Source of the DNA: Flavobacterium undicola | GTDB lineage: Bacteria > Bacteroidota > Bacteroidia > Flavobacteriales > Flavobacteriaceae | Direction of reading: 5' to 3' | Assembly: GCF_009909155.2 (NCBI RefSeq) | Contig: NZ_JAAAPM020000008.1 | Span: forward strand, 78,091-142,090 | Length of the DNA stretch: 64,000 bases | In this document: positions 1-8,811 of the stretch, one piece after another | Position numbering within the stretch: the first letter of the stretch is position 1 | Layout of the letters: each line of letters starts with the position of its first letter | Position numbers and translations under genes: made by a program | The notes under the pieces: model-generated | Told to the model about the DNA's origin: nothing | Databases searched by the model: none | The model's input: only the letters and a program-made list of their open reading frames with translations

Positions 1-701
1 TCATAGTTGGCAAAATTATAGTATTGGGCCTTGTTATTTAACACAACCCCTGCTGAAGGCGCTAATTCTATATTTTGAATTGCTTTATGAGTCGAATTTT
101 CGAATAAATTAAAGGTATACCCCAGTTCTAAATAAGTGGTGTAATTGTGCTTTGGGATATCATTATTATCATAGCGATAGTCATTTCCAGCTATAAGCGT
201 ACTTATGGTTGCATTAAAAGGATATTTATAACCCTCTGAAAAATCAAAATAAAATATCACATCCACAGTTTGTGAACTTGTTGGGCCATATTCAAAAAAT
301 TTATTGCTCACACCTTCTACCTTGGACACTGAAGGCCAATAGTAATCCCAAAGTTGGAATTGTAAAAAATCATTGATTTGATAAGTAGCATAAAAATCAA
401 TTTCCTGATATCCCTTATAGAGAGTTTCACCATCAGCATAGAAATATTGATTTTTAAAATTTGTAGTTGCCCATGCACCTAATGACAATTTTGGCAAAAC
501 AGCATATTCAATTGTAGGTTGAATTGCAGCATAATCGCCGCCCCAACATTGTCCTCGCCAGAGATAGCGACTCACAAAATCAATATTCAAACTGAGCTTT
601 TTTTCTTCTACTGTATCTTTAAGCTGTTCTTTTTCTTGTGAAAGAGAAACAAACGACACAAAACCTAAAATTAAAACTGAAATCCTTCTGTTAATTTTCA
701 T
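1..701 (-). CDS. Putative outer-membrane beta-barrel protein (3' end outside the window)
   Basis: Reading on the minus strand from the ATG at 699-701, the frame stays open to the window edge for about 233 codons, so the C-terminus is missing. The first 20 or so residues form a signal peptide (hydrophobic ISVLILGFVSFVSLS, then QEKEQ). The mature part opens with SLNIDFVSRYLWRG and is rich in alternating aromatic residues, as in beta-barrel strands. The 'SRYLWRG' start followed by short Tyr/Trp-rich strands resembles uncharacterised porin-like proteins (TorF/Gcw_chp type); that assignment is an inference. It starts 15 bp after the stop of the upstream hybrid kinase gene, so the two are probably co-transcribed. 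No enzyme motif is visible. Confidence 0.6.
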   Translation of the reverse strand, partial: MKINRRISVLILGFVSFVSLSQEKEQLKDTVEEKKLSLNIDFVSRYLWRGQCWGGDYAAIQPTIEYAVLPKLSLGAWATTNFKNQYFYADGETLYKGYQEIDFYATYQINDFLQFQLWDYYWPSVSKVEGVSNKFFEYGPTSSQTVDVIFYFDFSEGYKYPFNATISTLIAGNDYRYDNNDIPKHNYTTYLELGYTFNLFENSTHKAIQNIELAPSAGVVLNNKAQYYNFANY

Positions 702-716
702 GCAAATTAATTTATT

Positions 717-2810
717 CTAAAATTTATCTATCAACTCAAACAAGCGTTCTCTATTCAAAGGCTTTGTTATATAATCATCAAATCCTGCTTTGGTAATTTT
801 GACTTTATCATCTGAAGAAGAATAAGCTGTTTGTGCTATAATAGGCAGCTGAGAACGAATAGGTCTTATCTGTTCAATAGCTTCAAAGCCATTCATAACA
901 GGCATTTTAATATCCATTAACACTAAATCGATATTCGAATTGTTGATGCAAATATCAACTGCCTCCTGACCATTAAAAGCTCTAATAATTTCATAATCTT
1001 TATTCTGCATCATTTTTTGAAACAGCAAGAAATTGATATTATCATCTTCAGCAATCAAAATAACTTTGTTTTTTGATTTTACTAATTCTTTTTCCCGAAT
1101 AGACTTTACTACTATATGATCTACTTTAGCATATTTCAACGGAATTGAAAAATAAAAAGTGGAACCAACTCCAACTTCTGATTCTAAATCAATTTCACCT
1201 CCAAGGATTTCTATGTAGGCTTTTGAAATAGAAAGCCCTAATCCTAAACCACCGGCCTTTATTGTTTTATCATTTTCCACACGCTTAAACCGATCAAAAA
1301 CATGTTTATGATCATCTTCATCAATTCCCGAGCCTGTATCTTGAATTGTAAAATGAATTAAACCTTCCTTTTTATTAATCTCATAACTAAAAGTTACAAG
1401 ACCTTCATCGGTATATTTGATTGCATTTGTCAATAAATTAATGATAACCTGTTTTAATTTAATTTCATCTGTAATAATATCATACTCAGCTGGAAGCGTA
1501 CTTTTTATCAACTTAATTTTTACAGGCTTGCTTTTTGGAATCGTTACTTTAACGGTTTTATAAAGCTCAACTATACAGGATTCTAGATTAATTTCGCTGA
1601 AATTTGGCGCAATCTGATTGGCATCTATTTTAGACATTTCTATTAAGTCATCAATAATAGAAACCAGATTTTTACCATTATTTTGTATCACATTAAGATA
1701 CTCTACACGTTCCTTTTCGGTAAGTTCGGTATTCAAAATAAGTTCGGTAAAGCCATTTATAGCATTCATTGGCGTTCTAATTTCGTGAGATAGATTCGCC
1801 AAGAAAGAAGCTTTTAGCAAATCGCCTTCTTCCGCCTTGATTTTTGCCTTTATTAATGCTAATTTTTGATTGTTATTCTCTTCAAATAAATTCCCTATAT
1901 AACTAAACTCTCCGCTTGACTTTTTTAACTCAGCTATAGCACATCCACTTCCTTTTTCGAGAACCCTTCTAACCAAATAAAGTGGCCTGTAAACTAGTTT
2001 TTGAGTATACAAAACACTTACAATCAAATAGAGTATAAAAACTACAATTATAACATATAAAATGTTAATTGTATTTTCAAAATAAACTTCAAATTTTCTC
2101 TCAAACAGCAGTTCACCAATCCTTTTCCCCTGAAAATCTTTCAAAGGATAAACAGCACTTACAACGTGTCTTTGTTCAGGAACAACTTCTCTAATGCCTA
2201 GAATTTTAATTTTAGAAGAAGTTATATTCTGTAAATTTTTGATGAATTTAGAATTGATTAATCGCGCAGCAAAGAAATAACCCGAAGTTTTAGTTTTATT
2301 CTTTAATGGATCGTCAGAAGCGTGTATTCTTGCCCCGGTTACTTCTACAATTCCTTCCGGAATTTGAAGGTAGAATTTCCCAATACCTACTTTATCCAAA
2401 TACTCCATAGCTTGTTTCGGGATAAAATCAAGCGTTTTAATTACTGGAGTTGGAGTTCGTGTTATAAATTGTTTATTACTATCATAAACCCCTAAATAAT
2501 CAGCTGCATATATCTTTAACTCATTACTAATGGTTTCATCGTACCAAGTTAAATTCTTTGTTGAAACGAAATCTACAAATTCATCCCAGTTGGTATCATT
2601 ATTAATAGCTGTTAAAATTGGCTTTGATTCCAATAATAACAATTGATTGATTTTGCTTTCAAATAATTCAACGGAATTTTGATATGCTTCTTTTTCTGTC
2701 TTATTGATATAATAAAACAAAGCTGCATACAGCAATAAAAAAACCACGCTAGAGGAAACTATTAAAAAAAGTATTTTTGGGGACGTTTTTTTTAATGTCA
2801 TAAATTTCAA
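717..2810 (-). CDS. Hybrid sensor histidine kinase with CHASE4-like sensor and receiver domain
   Basis: This 697-residue inner-membrane kinase is built as TM1 (about 12-34), an extracytoplasmic region (about 40-245) with the 'NNDTNWDEFVDF' and 'YDETIS' features of CHASE4-type sensors, TM2 (about 248-268), HisKA, HATPase_c and a C-terminal receiver. The HisKA motif FLANLSHEIRTPMNAI places the phospho-accepting histidine at about residue 342. The ATPase N, G1 and G2 boxes are visible (LLTNAIKY, DTGSGID, GGLGLGLSI). The receiver has its acidic patch (IAEDD) and phospho-acceptor Asp at about 633 in LMDIKMPVMNG. No DNA-binding output domain follows, so an HPt/regulator partner or protein-protein output is expected. 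A second start (MTLKK, residue 4) is equally possible. The ligand is unknown. Confidence 0.9.
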   Translation of the reverse strand: MKFMTLKKTSPKILFLIVSSSVVFLLLYAALFYYINKTEKEAYQNSVELFESKINQLLLLESKPILTAINNDTNWDEFVDFVSTKNLTWYDETISNELKIYAADYLGVYDSNKQFITRTPTPVIKTLDFIPKQAMEYLDKVGIGKFYLQIPEGIVEVTGARIHASDDPLKNKTKTSGYFFAARLINSKFIKNLQNITSSKIKILGIREVVPEQRHVVSAVYPLKDFQGKRIGELLFERKFEVYFENTINILYVIIVVFILYLIVSVLYTQKLVYRPLYLVRRVLEKGSGCAIAELKKSSGEFSYIGNLFEENNNQKLALIKAKIKAEEGDLLKASFLANLSHEIRTPMNAINGFTELILNTELTEKERVEYLNVIQNNGKNLVSIIDDLIEMSKIDANQIAPNFSEINLESCIVELYKTVKVTIPKSKPVKIKLIKSTLPAEYDIITDEIKLKQVIINLLTNAIKYTDEGLVTFSYEINKKEGLIHFTIQDTGSGIDEDDHKHVFDRFKRVENDKTIKAGGLGLGLSISKAYIEILGGEIDLESEVGVGSTFYFSIPLKYAKVDHIVVKSIREKELVKSKNKVILIAEDDNINFLLFQKMMQNKDYEIIRAFNGQEAVDICINNSNIDLVLMDIKMPVMNGFEAIEQIRPIRSQLPIIAQTAYSSSDDKVKITKAGFDDYITKPLNRERLFELIDKF

Positions 2811-2992
2811 TACAAAGTATCTAGGTTAAAAAGCAATTAAATTTATGAAAAAAATAAGTTGTCAAACTCGTTTAGGAATTATTTCATTTTTAACACTATA
2901 AATATATAAAATGCAATAGAAATTCAAATAATTAATTCAAAAACAATCTGCAAATAAAAGAAAAATCACATTTCAATTGAAATACTACTTTT

Positions 2993-5900
2993 TTATCCTT
3001 CTTTCCCACCCAACATCTCCATCAACTCCAAAGCTCTTCTGGTTGATTTTACGTTGTCAAAAGTTAATAATAAACGCAAGCCGTTAGCGGTTTGTTTTTC
3101 TTTCATTTTACAAAGCGAAGGATGTTTTTGCACAAACTGCAACACCTTATGAAAACGATTTGACTGGTAAAAATCGGACTGCTGATCAGACACGAAATAG
3201 CCAATCATCTTTCCTTGTTTCATTACTAATTTTTCGATTCCCACACGGGTTGCCACCCATTTAATTCGGATACTATTCATTAAAGCATTAGCTCGAGGAG
3301 GCAAAGGACCAAAACGGTCAATCAATTTATTTTGAAAAACCACCAATTCTTCTTCGTTTTTAATCGCACTCAATTCGTTATACAAATTCAAACGTTCCGA
3401 AATATTATTGATGTATTCATCCGAAAACAACAACTCAAAATCGGTATCAATTTGTAAATCTTTTACGTATTCCTTGGTCTCAATATTGTTTTCTACAGGA
3501 TACAAATCTTTGAATTCGTTTTCCTTTAATTCTTCGATAGCCTCGTTCATGATTTTTTGGTAGGTATCAAAACCAATTTCGTTGATAAAACCGGATTGTT
3601 CACCACCCAATAAATCTCCGGCACCACGAATCTCCAAATCTTTCATTGCAATATTAAATCCGCTGCCCAACTCACTAAATTGTTCCAAAGCCTGAATACG
3701 TTTTCTAGCCTCTTCAGTCATGGACGAATAAGGCGGACATATAAAATAACAAAACGCTTTTTTATTACTTCGACCTACACGACCACGCATTTGGTGCAAA
3801 TCAGACAAACCAAAATTATTAGCGTTATTAATGAAAATCGTGTTCGCATTAGGTACATCCAATCCACTTTCGATAATGGTTGTCGCAACCAAAACATCAA
3901 ATTCTCCATTCATGAAAGCCAACATCAGTTCTTCGAGTTTCTTACCGTCCATTTGTCCGTGACCAATTCCAACTTTGGCATTGGGTACCAAACGCTGAAT
4001 CATTCCTGCCACTTCCTTGATATTTTCAATTCGGTTATTGATAAAATAAACCTGACCGTTACGCTGAATTTCATACGAAATAGCGTCTCGAATCACTTCT
4101 TCGCTAAAACCTACCACATTGGTTTCAATAGGATATCTGTTGGGCGGAGGCGTAGTAATTACAGATAAATCCCTCGCCGCCATCAACGAAAACTGTAAGG
4201 TTCTCGGAATTGGCGTTGCCGTCAATGTCAAGGTGTCAACATTAGCCGCAATGGTTTTGAGTTTGTCTTTTACGTTCACTCCAAACTTTTGTTCTTCATC
4301 CACAATCAGCAAACCTAAATCTTTAAAAACCACATTCTTGTTCACCAATTGATGCGTTCCAATAACAATATCGAGTTTCCCCTCGGCTAATTGCTTTAAG
4401 GTTTCCGACTTTTGTTTGGCCGTTCTAAAACGATTCAAATAGCCAACAGAAACCGGCATGTCTTTTAGTCTTTCGGTAAAAGTTCTATAGTGTTGATAAG
4501 CCAAAATAGTTGTTGGCACCAAAATCGCTACCTGTTTACTATTGTCAACCGCTTTAAAAGCCGCACGAATAGCCACCTCAGTTTTTCCAAAACCTACATC
4601 TCCACAAACCAAACGATCCATCGGGCGATCGCTTTCCATATCGGCTTTTACTTCCTGAGTTGATTTGGTTTGATCTGGCGTATCTTCATAGATAAACGAA
4701 CTTTCTAATTCGTTTTGCAAATAGCTGTCTGGCGCAAATTGAAAGCCTTTGTCCAATCGCCTTTTGGCATACAACTGAATCAAATTGAATGCGATATGCT
4801 TGACTCTCGCCTTGGTTTTTTGTTTTAAAACTTTCCAGGCATTCGAGCCTAATTTGTATATTTTAGGAGGTGTTCCGTCTTTTCCGTTGTATTTCGAAAT
4901 CTTGTGCAGCGAATGGATACTCACATACACAATATCATTATCGGCATACACCAGCTTAATGGTTTCCTGGGTTTTTCCTTCGACTTGGATTTTTTGCAAT
5001 CCGCCAAATTTCCCAATTCCGTGGTCAATGTGCGTTACATAATCGCCCACCGAAAGTGTAGTCAATTCTTTTAGTGTGATATTTTGCTTTTTCGAATAAC
5101 CATTCTTGATGCTGAATTTATGATAACGTTCAAAAATCTGGTGGTCGGTATAGCAGGAAATTTGGTTTTCTTCGTCAATAAAACCCTGATACAAAGGCAA
5201 AACTATGGTGTTGTATTGCTTGCGAATATTCTCCGAATTGGCTTCATCCAAAGTTTCAAAAATATCATGAAAACGCTTTGCCTGCGCTTCATTCGAACAA
5301 AACAAATAATTTTTATAACCATTAAAATGATTCTCACTCAAATTATTCAACAACAAATCAAACTGTTTGTTGAACGAAGGCTGCGGCTGAATGTGAAATT
5401 CAAATTTCTTGGTTGTTCTGAAAATAGCTTTCGAACTCCATTCGACAATTGAAAAATCCAAAGCTCGTTTTACAAAAGCCTTTTGATCCAAGAATAATTG
5501 TTCCGGAGTAGCGTGTTTAATATCCTTAGACAATTTCTCGAAAGCTTCTTCGGCTCGAGCAAATTGCTTGTCTAATTGCGATAATAAATCTTCGGTATTC
5601 TGAATAAAAATAACCGTTTGCTCCGAAATATAATCTAAGAAACTCTCTCTATTTTCCTGAAAAACCTTGTTTTCTACATTGGGAATAATCGTGATTTTCT
5701 TTTGTTGTGCCAATGACAATTGTGTGGCCACATCAAAAGTTCGAATACTTTCGACCTCATCACCAAAAAACTCAATTCGGTACGGATTATCATTCGAAAA
5801 AGAAAATACATCGACAATTCCTCCACGAACCGAAAATTCTCCTGGTTCAGTAATAAAATCAACTCTTTTGAATTCATATTCGAATAAGACTTCATTTATA

Positions 5901-6367
5901 AAATCAATCGAAATCTTATCACCAACGCTTACTTTCAAAGTATTTTTATCCAAATCGCGACGCGTCACCACTTTTTCGAATAACGCTTCGGGATAACTAA
6001 CAATTACAGCTGGTTTTTTACGGGAATTGATGCGGTTTAATACTTCGGCACGAAGCAAAACATTAGCATTATCGGTTTCTTCAATTTGGTACGGACGACG
6101 ATAGGAACTTGGATAAAACAACACATCCTGCTCGCCTACCATCTGCTCCAAATCATTCAAATAATAAGCTGCCTCTTCTTTATTATTTAAAATGACCAAA
6201 AAAGGAAGTTCGGATTTTTTAAACAACGAACGAATAACAAAGGAAATCGACGAAGCAAGCAAACCGCTAAGATGCAATTTTGCTGTGTTTTTTTCCTGTA
6301 AAGCAGCCGTAATTTGTATAACTTTTGGCGAAGTATCGTAGATGGTATATAAGGCAGATTTACTCAA
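2993..6367 (-). CDS. mfd: Transcription-repair coupling factor Mfd
   Basis: Mfd displaces RNA polymerase stalled at DNA lesions and recruits UvrA for strand-specific repair. The 1124-residue product has the expected order: a UvrB-like N-terminal module, an RNA polymerase-interacting domain around the 'LSVGDYVTHIDHGIGKFGG' segment (about 480), an SF2 translocase with Walker A-type GDVGFGKTE (about 588-596) and DEEQ box (about 689-692), the motif VI region QMRGRVGRS, then the TRCF C-terminal domain. The start codon is TTG and overlaps the stop of the upstream lipoprotein gene by 8 bp; the next in-frame Met is about 75 residues in, inside a conserved region, so the TTG start is preferred. The overlap implies translational coupling. 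All main helicase motifs are intact. Confidence 0.97.
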   Translation of the reverse strand: MSKSALYTIYDTSPKVIQITAALQEKNTAKLHLSGLLASSISFVIRSLFKKSELPFLVILNNKEEAAYYLNDLEQMVGEQDVLFYPSSYRRPYQIEETDNANVLLRAEVLNRINSRKKPAVIVSYPEALFEKVVTRRDLDKNTLKVSVGDKISIDFINEVLFEYEFKRVDFITEPGEFSVRGGIVDVFSFSNDNPYRIEFFGDEVESIRTFDVATQLSLAQQKKITIIPNVENKVFQENRESFLDYISEQTVIFIQNTEDLLSQLDKQFARAEEAFEKLSKDIKHATPEQLFLDQKAFVKRALDFSIVEWSSKAIFRTTKKFEFHIQPQPSFNKQFDLLLNNLSENHFNGYKNYLFCSNEAQAKRFHDIFETLDEANSENIRKQYNTIVLPLYQGFIDEENQISCYTDHQIFERYHKFSIKNGYSKKQNITLKELTTLSVGDYVTHIDHGIGKFGGLQKIQVEGKTQETIKLVYADNDIVYVSIHSLHKISKYNGKDGTPPKIYKLGSNAWKVLKQKTKARVKHIAFNLIQLYAKRRLDKGFQFAPDSYLQNELESSFIYEDTPDQTKSTQEVKADMESDRPMDRLVCGDVGFGKTEVAIRAAFKAVDNSKQVAILVPTTILAYQHYRTFTERLKDMPVSVGYLNRFRTAKQKSETLKQLAEGKLDIVIGTHQLVNKNVVFKDLGLLIVDEEQKFGVNVKDKLKTIAANVDTLTLTATPIPRTLQFSLMAARDLSVITTPPPNRYPIETNVVGFSEEVIRDAISYEIQRNGQVYFINNRIENIKEVAGMIQRLVPNAKVGIGHGQMDGKKLEELMLAFMNGEFDVLVATTIIESGLDVPNANTIFINNANNFGLSDLHQMRGRVGRSNKKAFCYFICPPYSSMTEEARKRIQALEQFSELGSGFNIAMKDLEIRGAGDLLGGEQSGFINEIGFDTYQKIMNEAIEELKENEFKDLYPVENNIETKEYVKDLQIDTDFELLFSDEYINNISERLNLYNELSAIKNEEELVVFQNKLIDRFGPLPPRANALMNSIRIKWVATRVGIEKLVMKQGKMIGYFVSDQQSDFYQSNRFHKVLQFVQKHPSLCKMKEKQTANGLRLLLTFDNVKSTRRALELMEMLGGKEG

Positions 6368-7022
6368 CTCTTGCGTCGTTTGGGTTAATTATTGCTCTTG
6401 TACTAGCCGGAATAACCGTTTGATTGGGCATCATTGGATTATTAGGAATCGCTCTTGCCGAATCCAACAACATTTTTCTCATTTCGTCTTCCCCTTCCTC
6501 AACAGGAATCTTGCTTTTTTCGGTAAGAATATCCATTTGGCGTTGTAAAGTCGCTAATTCCTTGTTGATTTCTCCCACTAATTGCACCACTTTTTTATCA
6601 GGAATATTGTCCAAATGAATATACATATCGAACAATCTTACCTTAGTAATCAAGACAGAAACTCTGCTTTTTATTTGTGGTTTATTAAATAGCTCTGGAA
6701 TATTGTTATTTAATGCCATCGCTTTTTTAGAAATAGCCGCTGCTTTTTGCTGAAAAGCACCAATTGTTTTCTTGGGCTTTTGCCCCAATTCCTGCATAAA
6801 TGCACGCAAATCGCTCCAAATTTTCACACTCTCCTCGGTAGCCTCATTAATAGGCTCGTCATAGAAATCCCAGCCTTTTTTGATATTGGCAAAAATAAGT
6901 TCCTTCTTTTGGGTGTCTTTTGCATTCTCGGCAATTCTTTTTTGATTGTCCTCTTTGCATGAAGCAAGCAGAACCAGCAAAAAAAGAAAGTATGTTATTT
7001 TATTTTTCATCCATTTTTTCAT
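6360..7022 (-). CDS. Putative lipoprotein of unknown function, coupled to mfd
   Basis: The product is 220 residues with a lipoprotein signal: positively charged start (MKKWMKNK), hydrophobic stretch and lipobox LLASC at about residues 18-22. The mature part is hydrophilic and mostly alpha-helical, with heptad-like stretches in the middle, and ends in a Pro/Asn-rich tail. I see no catalytic motif or family that I can name. Its stop codon overlaps the TTG start of mfd by 8 bp, so the two genes are probably one transcript. The pairing suggests shared regulation rather than shared function, since Mfd is cytoplasmic and this protein would be membrane-anchored. An ATG four codons downstream (MKNK) is an alternative start. 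Confidence 0.75.
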   Translation of the reverse strand: MKKWMKNKITYFLFLLVLLASCKEDNQKRIAENAKDTQKKELIFANIKKGWDFYDEPINEATEESVKIWSDLRAFMQELGQKPKKTIGAFQQKAAAISKKAMALNNNIPELFNKPQIKSRVSVLITKVRLFDMYIHLDNIPDKKVVQLVGEINKELATLQRQMDILTEKSKIPVEEGEDEMRKMLLDSARAIPNNPMMPNQTVIPASTRAIINPNDARVE

Positions 7023-7227
7023 TAAAGCGCAAAGTTACAAAGTAAATCATATTCCTTATACTTCTTTAAGTAAAGAATAACAACAGATGTATGTAAGAAG
7101 TTTTTTATTAGATTTGTTGGAAAATATATTAATGAACAAAGGAATTCCGAAACTTTAGAAAGGCAATTAGATGAAAAAAAATAAAATCTCTTTATAAAGT
7201 TTACACTGTTTTATTCATCCTAAAATT

Positions 7228-8412
7228 ATGCTAATAAAATATTCTAAAATAGTAATAGTATTATTTATTATTAATACTGCAAAAGGACAAACTTTAAAAA
7301 CAAAAAATACGATTATTGACAGCAAAACAAAGACCCCTTTGGAATATGCCAATATCAGTAATAAAACAGACAATACAATAACAAATAAAGACGGTCAATT
7401 CCTCTTCTTTTCAAAAGAAAAAGATATTACTATTAGTTATGTTGGATATGAAACCATACATACCACTTTTGAAGAAATTGAAAAAAAAGACACTATTTTC
7501 ATGATTGCAAATGCAATAAATTTAGATGAAATTACAGTAAATAATCCCACAAGTTTTCTTAAAGAAGTCTATAAAAATGTATGGAAAATTTATCCTTTAG
7601 AGCCTTACAATGAGGATTTTTTCTTAAGATGCCTGTTAAAAAAAGAAGATAAAATTGTAAGAGTACAGGATATTTCCGGAAAAATTTGGAGAAATACTTT
7701 TTATCCAAAAAAATCAATAGATGAAATCAAATATGGATTAGAAATTCTAAATTTAAGAAAAGTAGAACTTTCTGAGAGAAACAAAATTCCATACATTCAA
7801 TTTCCAAGTTACAAAACCTTATTCTTATGGTTTTCAGCTATCATCTTGAAGCCAAAAGAATATGTATTTACAGAAGTCCCATCAAACGATTTGCAATATC
7901 GAAAAATTGAATTTGTAAAAAATGATGAGAATAAAGATTGTTTACCTGAAAAAGGTTATTATCTTATTGACAAAAATGAAAAAGCTATAAAAGAAGTAGC
8001 TTATGAAATCGTAGAATATTATAAGAATAGTCCCTATTCTCGAGGAGGTTCTTCTAAGTTGAAAACAACTGGCTTAACACTATTTATTATGTTTAATAAA
8101 GACATTCAAAAAAACAAATATTATATTGGGAATTCATATCTAAAAAACAGCTTTGAAATCGTTACTGACCAAGTAAAATCAAATTATGAAGCTACCTATG
8201 ACTTGGTGACTACCAATAGTTTTACTAATAAGATTGTCAAAAAAAATTTCCCAGAAAACAAAGATTTATTCAAAGCTAATTTTTCATATTCTGAAGAATT
8301 TTGGAGTAGTCAAAATCAATTACCACTAACTAATGAGTTGAAACAGTTTTTAAAATCAGTGGTAGAGAAAAAGAATAAAACAAAAGAGTATGTAATAATA
8401 GGTAATTTTTAA
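7228..8412 (+). CDS. Secreted carboxypeptidase-regulatory-like domain protein
   Basis: The 394-residue product begins with a signal peptide (IVIVLFIINTAKG, then Q at about residue 21) and continues with a CarboxypepD_reg-like beta-sandwich (about 25-110). This is visible in the typical series IIDSKTKTPLEYANIS, then NKDGQFLF, then ISYVGYET, which also begins many SusC-type receptors. The remaining roughly 280 residues carry no TonB plug or barrel, so this is a stand-alone surface or periplasmic protein rather than a receptor. Such proteins are common and mostly uncharacterised in flavobacteria. The gene is monocistronic, faces away from the mfd group, and is followed by a 400-bp gap with repeats and a strong terminator. 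A function cannot be assigned. Confidence 0.7.
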   Translation: MLIKYSKIVIVLFIINTAKGQTLKTKNTIIDSKTKTPLEYANISNKTDNTITNKDGQFLFFSKEKDITISYVGYETIHTTFEEIEKKDTIFMIANAINLDEITVNNPTSFLKEVYKNVWKIYPLEPYNEDFFLRCLLKKEDKIVRVQDISGKIWRNTFYPKKSIDEIKYGLEILNLRKVELSERNKIPYIQFPSYKTLFLWFSAIILKPKEYVFTEVPSNDLQYRKIEFVKNDENKDCLPEKGYYLIDKNEKAIKEVAYEIVEYYKNSPYSRGGSSKLKTTGLTLFIMFNKDIQKNKYYIGNSYLKNSFEIVTDQVKSNYEATYDLVTTNSFTNKIVKKNFPENKDLFKANFSYSEEFWSSQNQLPLTNELKQFLKSVVEKKNKTKEYVIIGNF

Positions 8413-8811
8413 GATGATGCCACGATTTAATTCTTATATTAAAAATCTACTAATTTCGGATGTTTACAAAGCTATAATTTTGGATACCAATTTTATAAAT
8501 AGCAACCCTGATGGTGCAGACTTCCCATTATCGTAGACTTTTAGAACCCGACCGCTCAGATATAGGCAAACTTTAGCGCAGGCATTTGCCTGTGCCCACA
8601 AAGAAATTCCAAAAAAGTATAGTCATAAAAACAAACTACTTTTGGTTATCACACCTGTTGTCTTTAAGCAAATAATTAACCACCCCGCCTTTCAGGCACC
8701 CCTCCAAAGGAGGGGAAGTAATCAACGTTTCTAACATTACTGCATTTAGGATAAAAAACCCGACAACTTTCGAAAGCTGTCGGGTTTTTGACTTAAAGTA
8801 AGAAATAAAAA
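8413..8811. other. Intergenic region with repeat-like hairpins, no gene
   Basis: This roughly 400-bp gap lies between convergent genes. It holds an imperfect palindrome at about 8576-8595 (GCGCAGGCATTTGCCTGTGC), a short perfect GC-rich hairpin at 8699-8715 (CCCCTCC, AAA loop, GGAGGGG) inside a GC-rich segment at 8680-8717, and a strong terminator at 8754-8789 listed separately. A 40-codon ORF at 8414-8536 has no recognisable content. The GC-rich segment resembles repeats I associate with intergenic DNA in Bacteroidetes genomes. That is recollection, not a search result. Confidence 0.5.
8754..8789. terminator. Bidirectional intrinsic terminator between convergent genes
   Basis: A perfect 12-bp inverted repeat (AAAAACCCGACA at 8754-8765 and TGTCGGGTTTTT at 8778-8789) has an inner palindrome CTTTCGAAAG, and A/T runs on both flanks. 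It serves the plus-strand gene ending at 8412 and, reading the other strand, the M1 peptidase gene ending at 8812. Confidence 0.85.

Noticed and set aside
3680..4168. 162-codon ORF on the plus strand
   Set aside because: It lies wholly antisense to the helicase part of mfd, whose conserved motifs are intact; no family features.
8414..8536. 40-codon ORF after the regulatory-like protein gene
   Set aside because: Short, no recognisable content, and lies in repeat-rich intergenic DNA.
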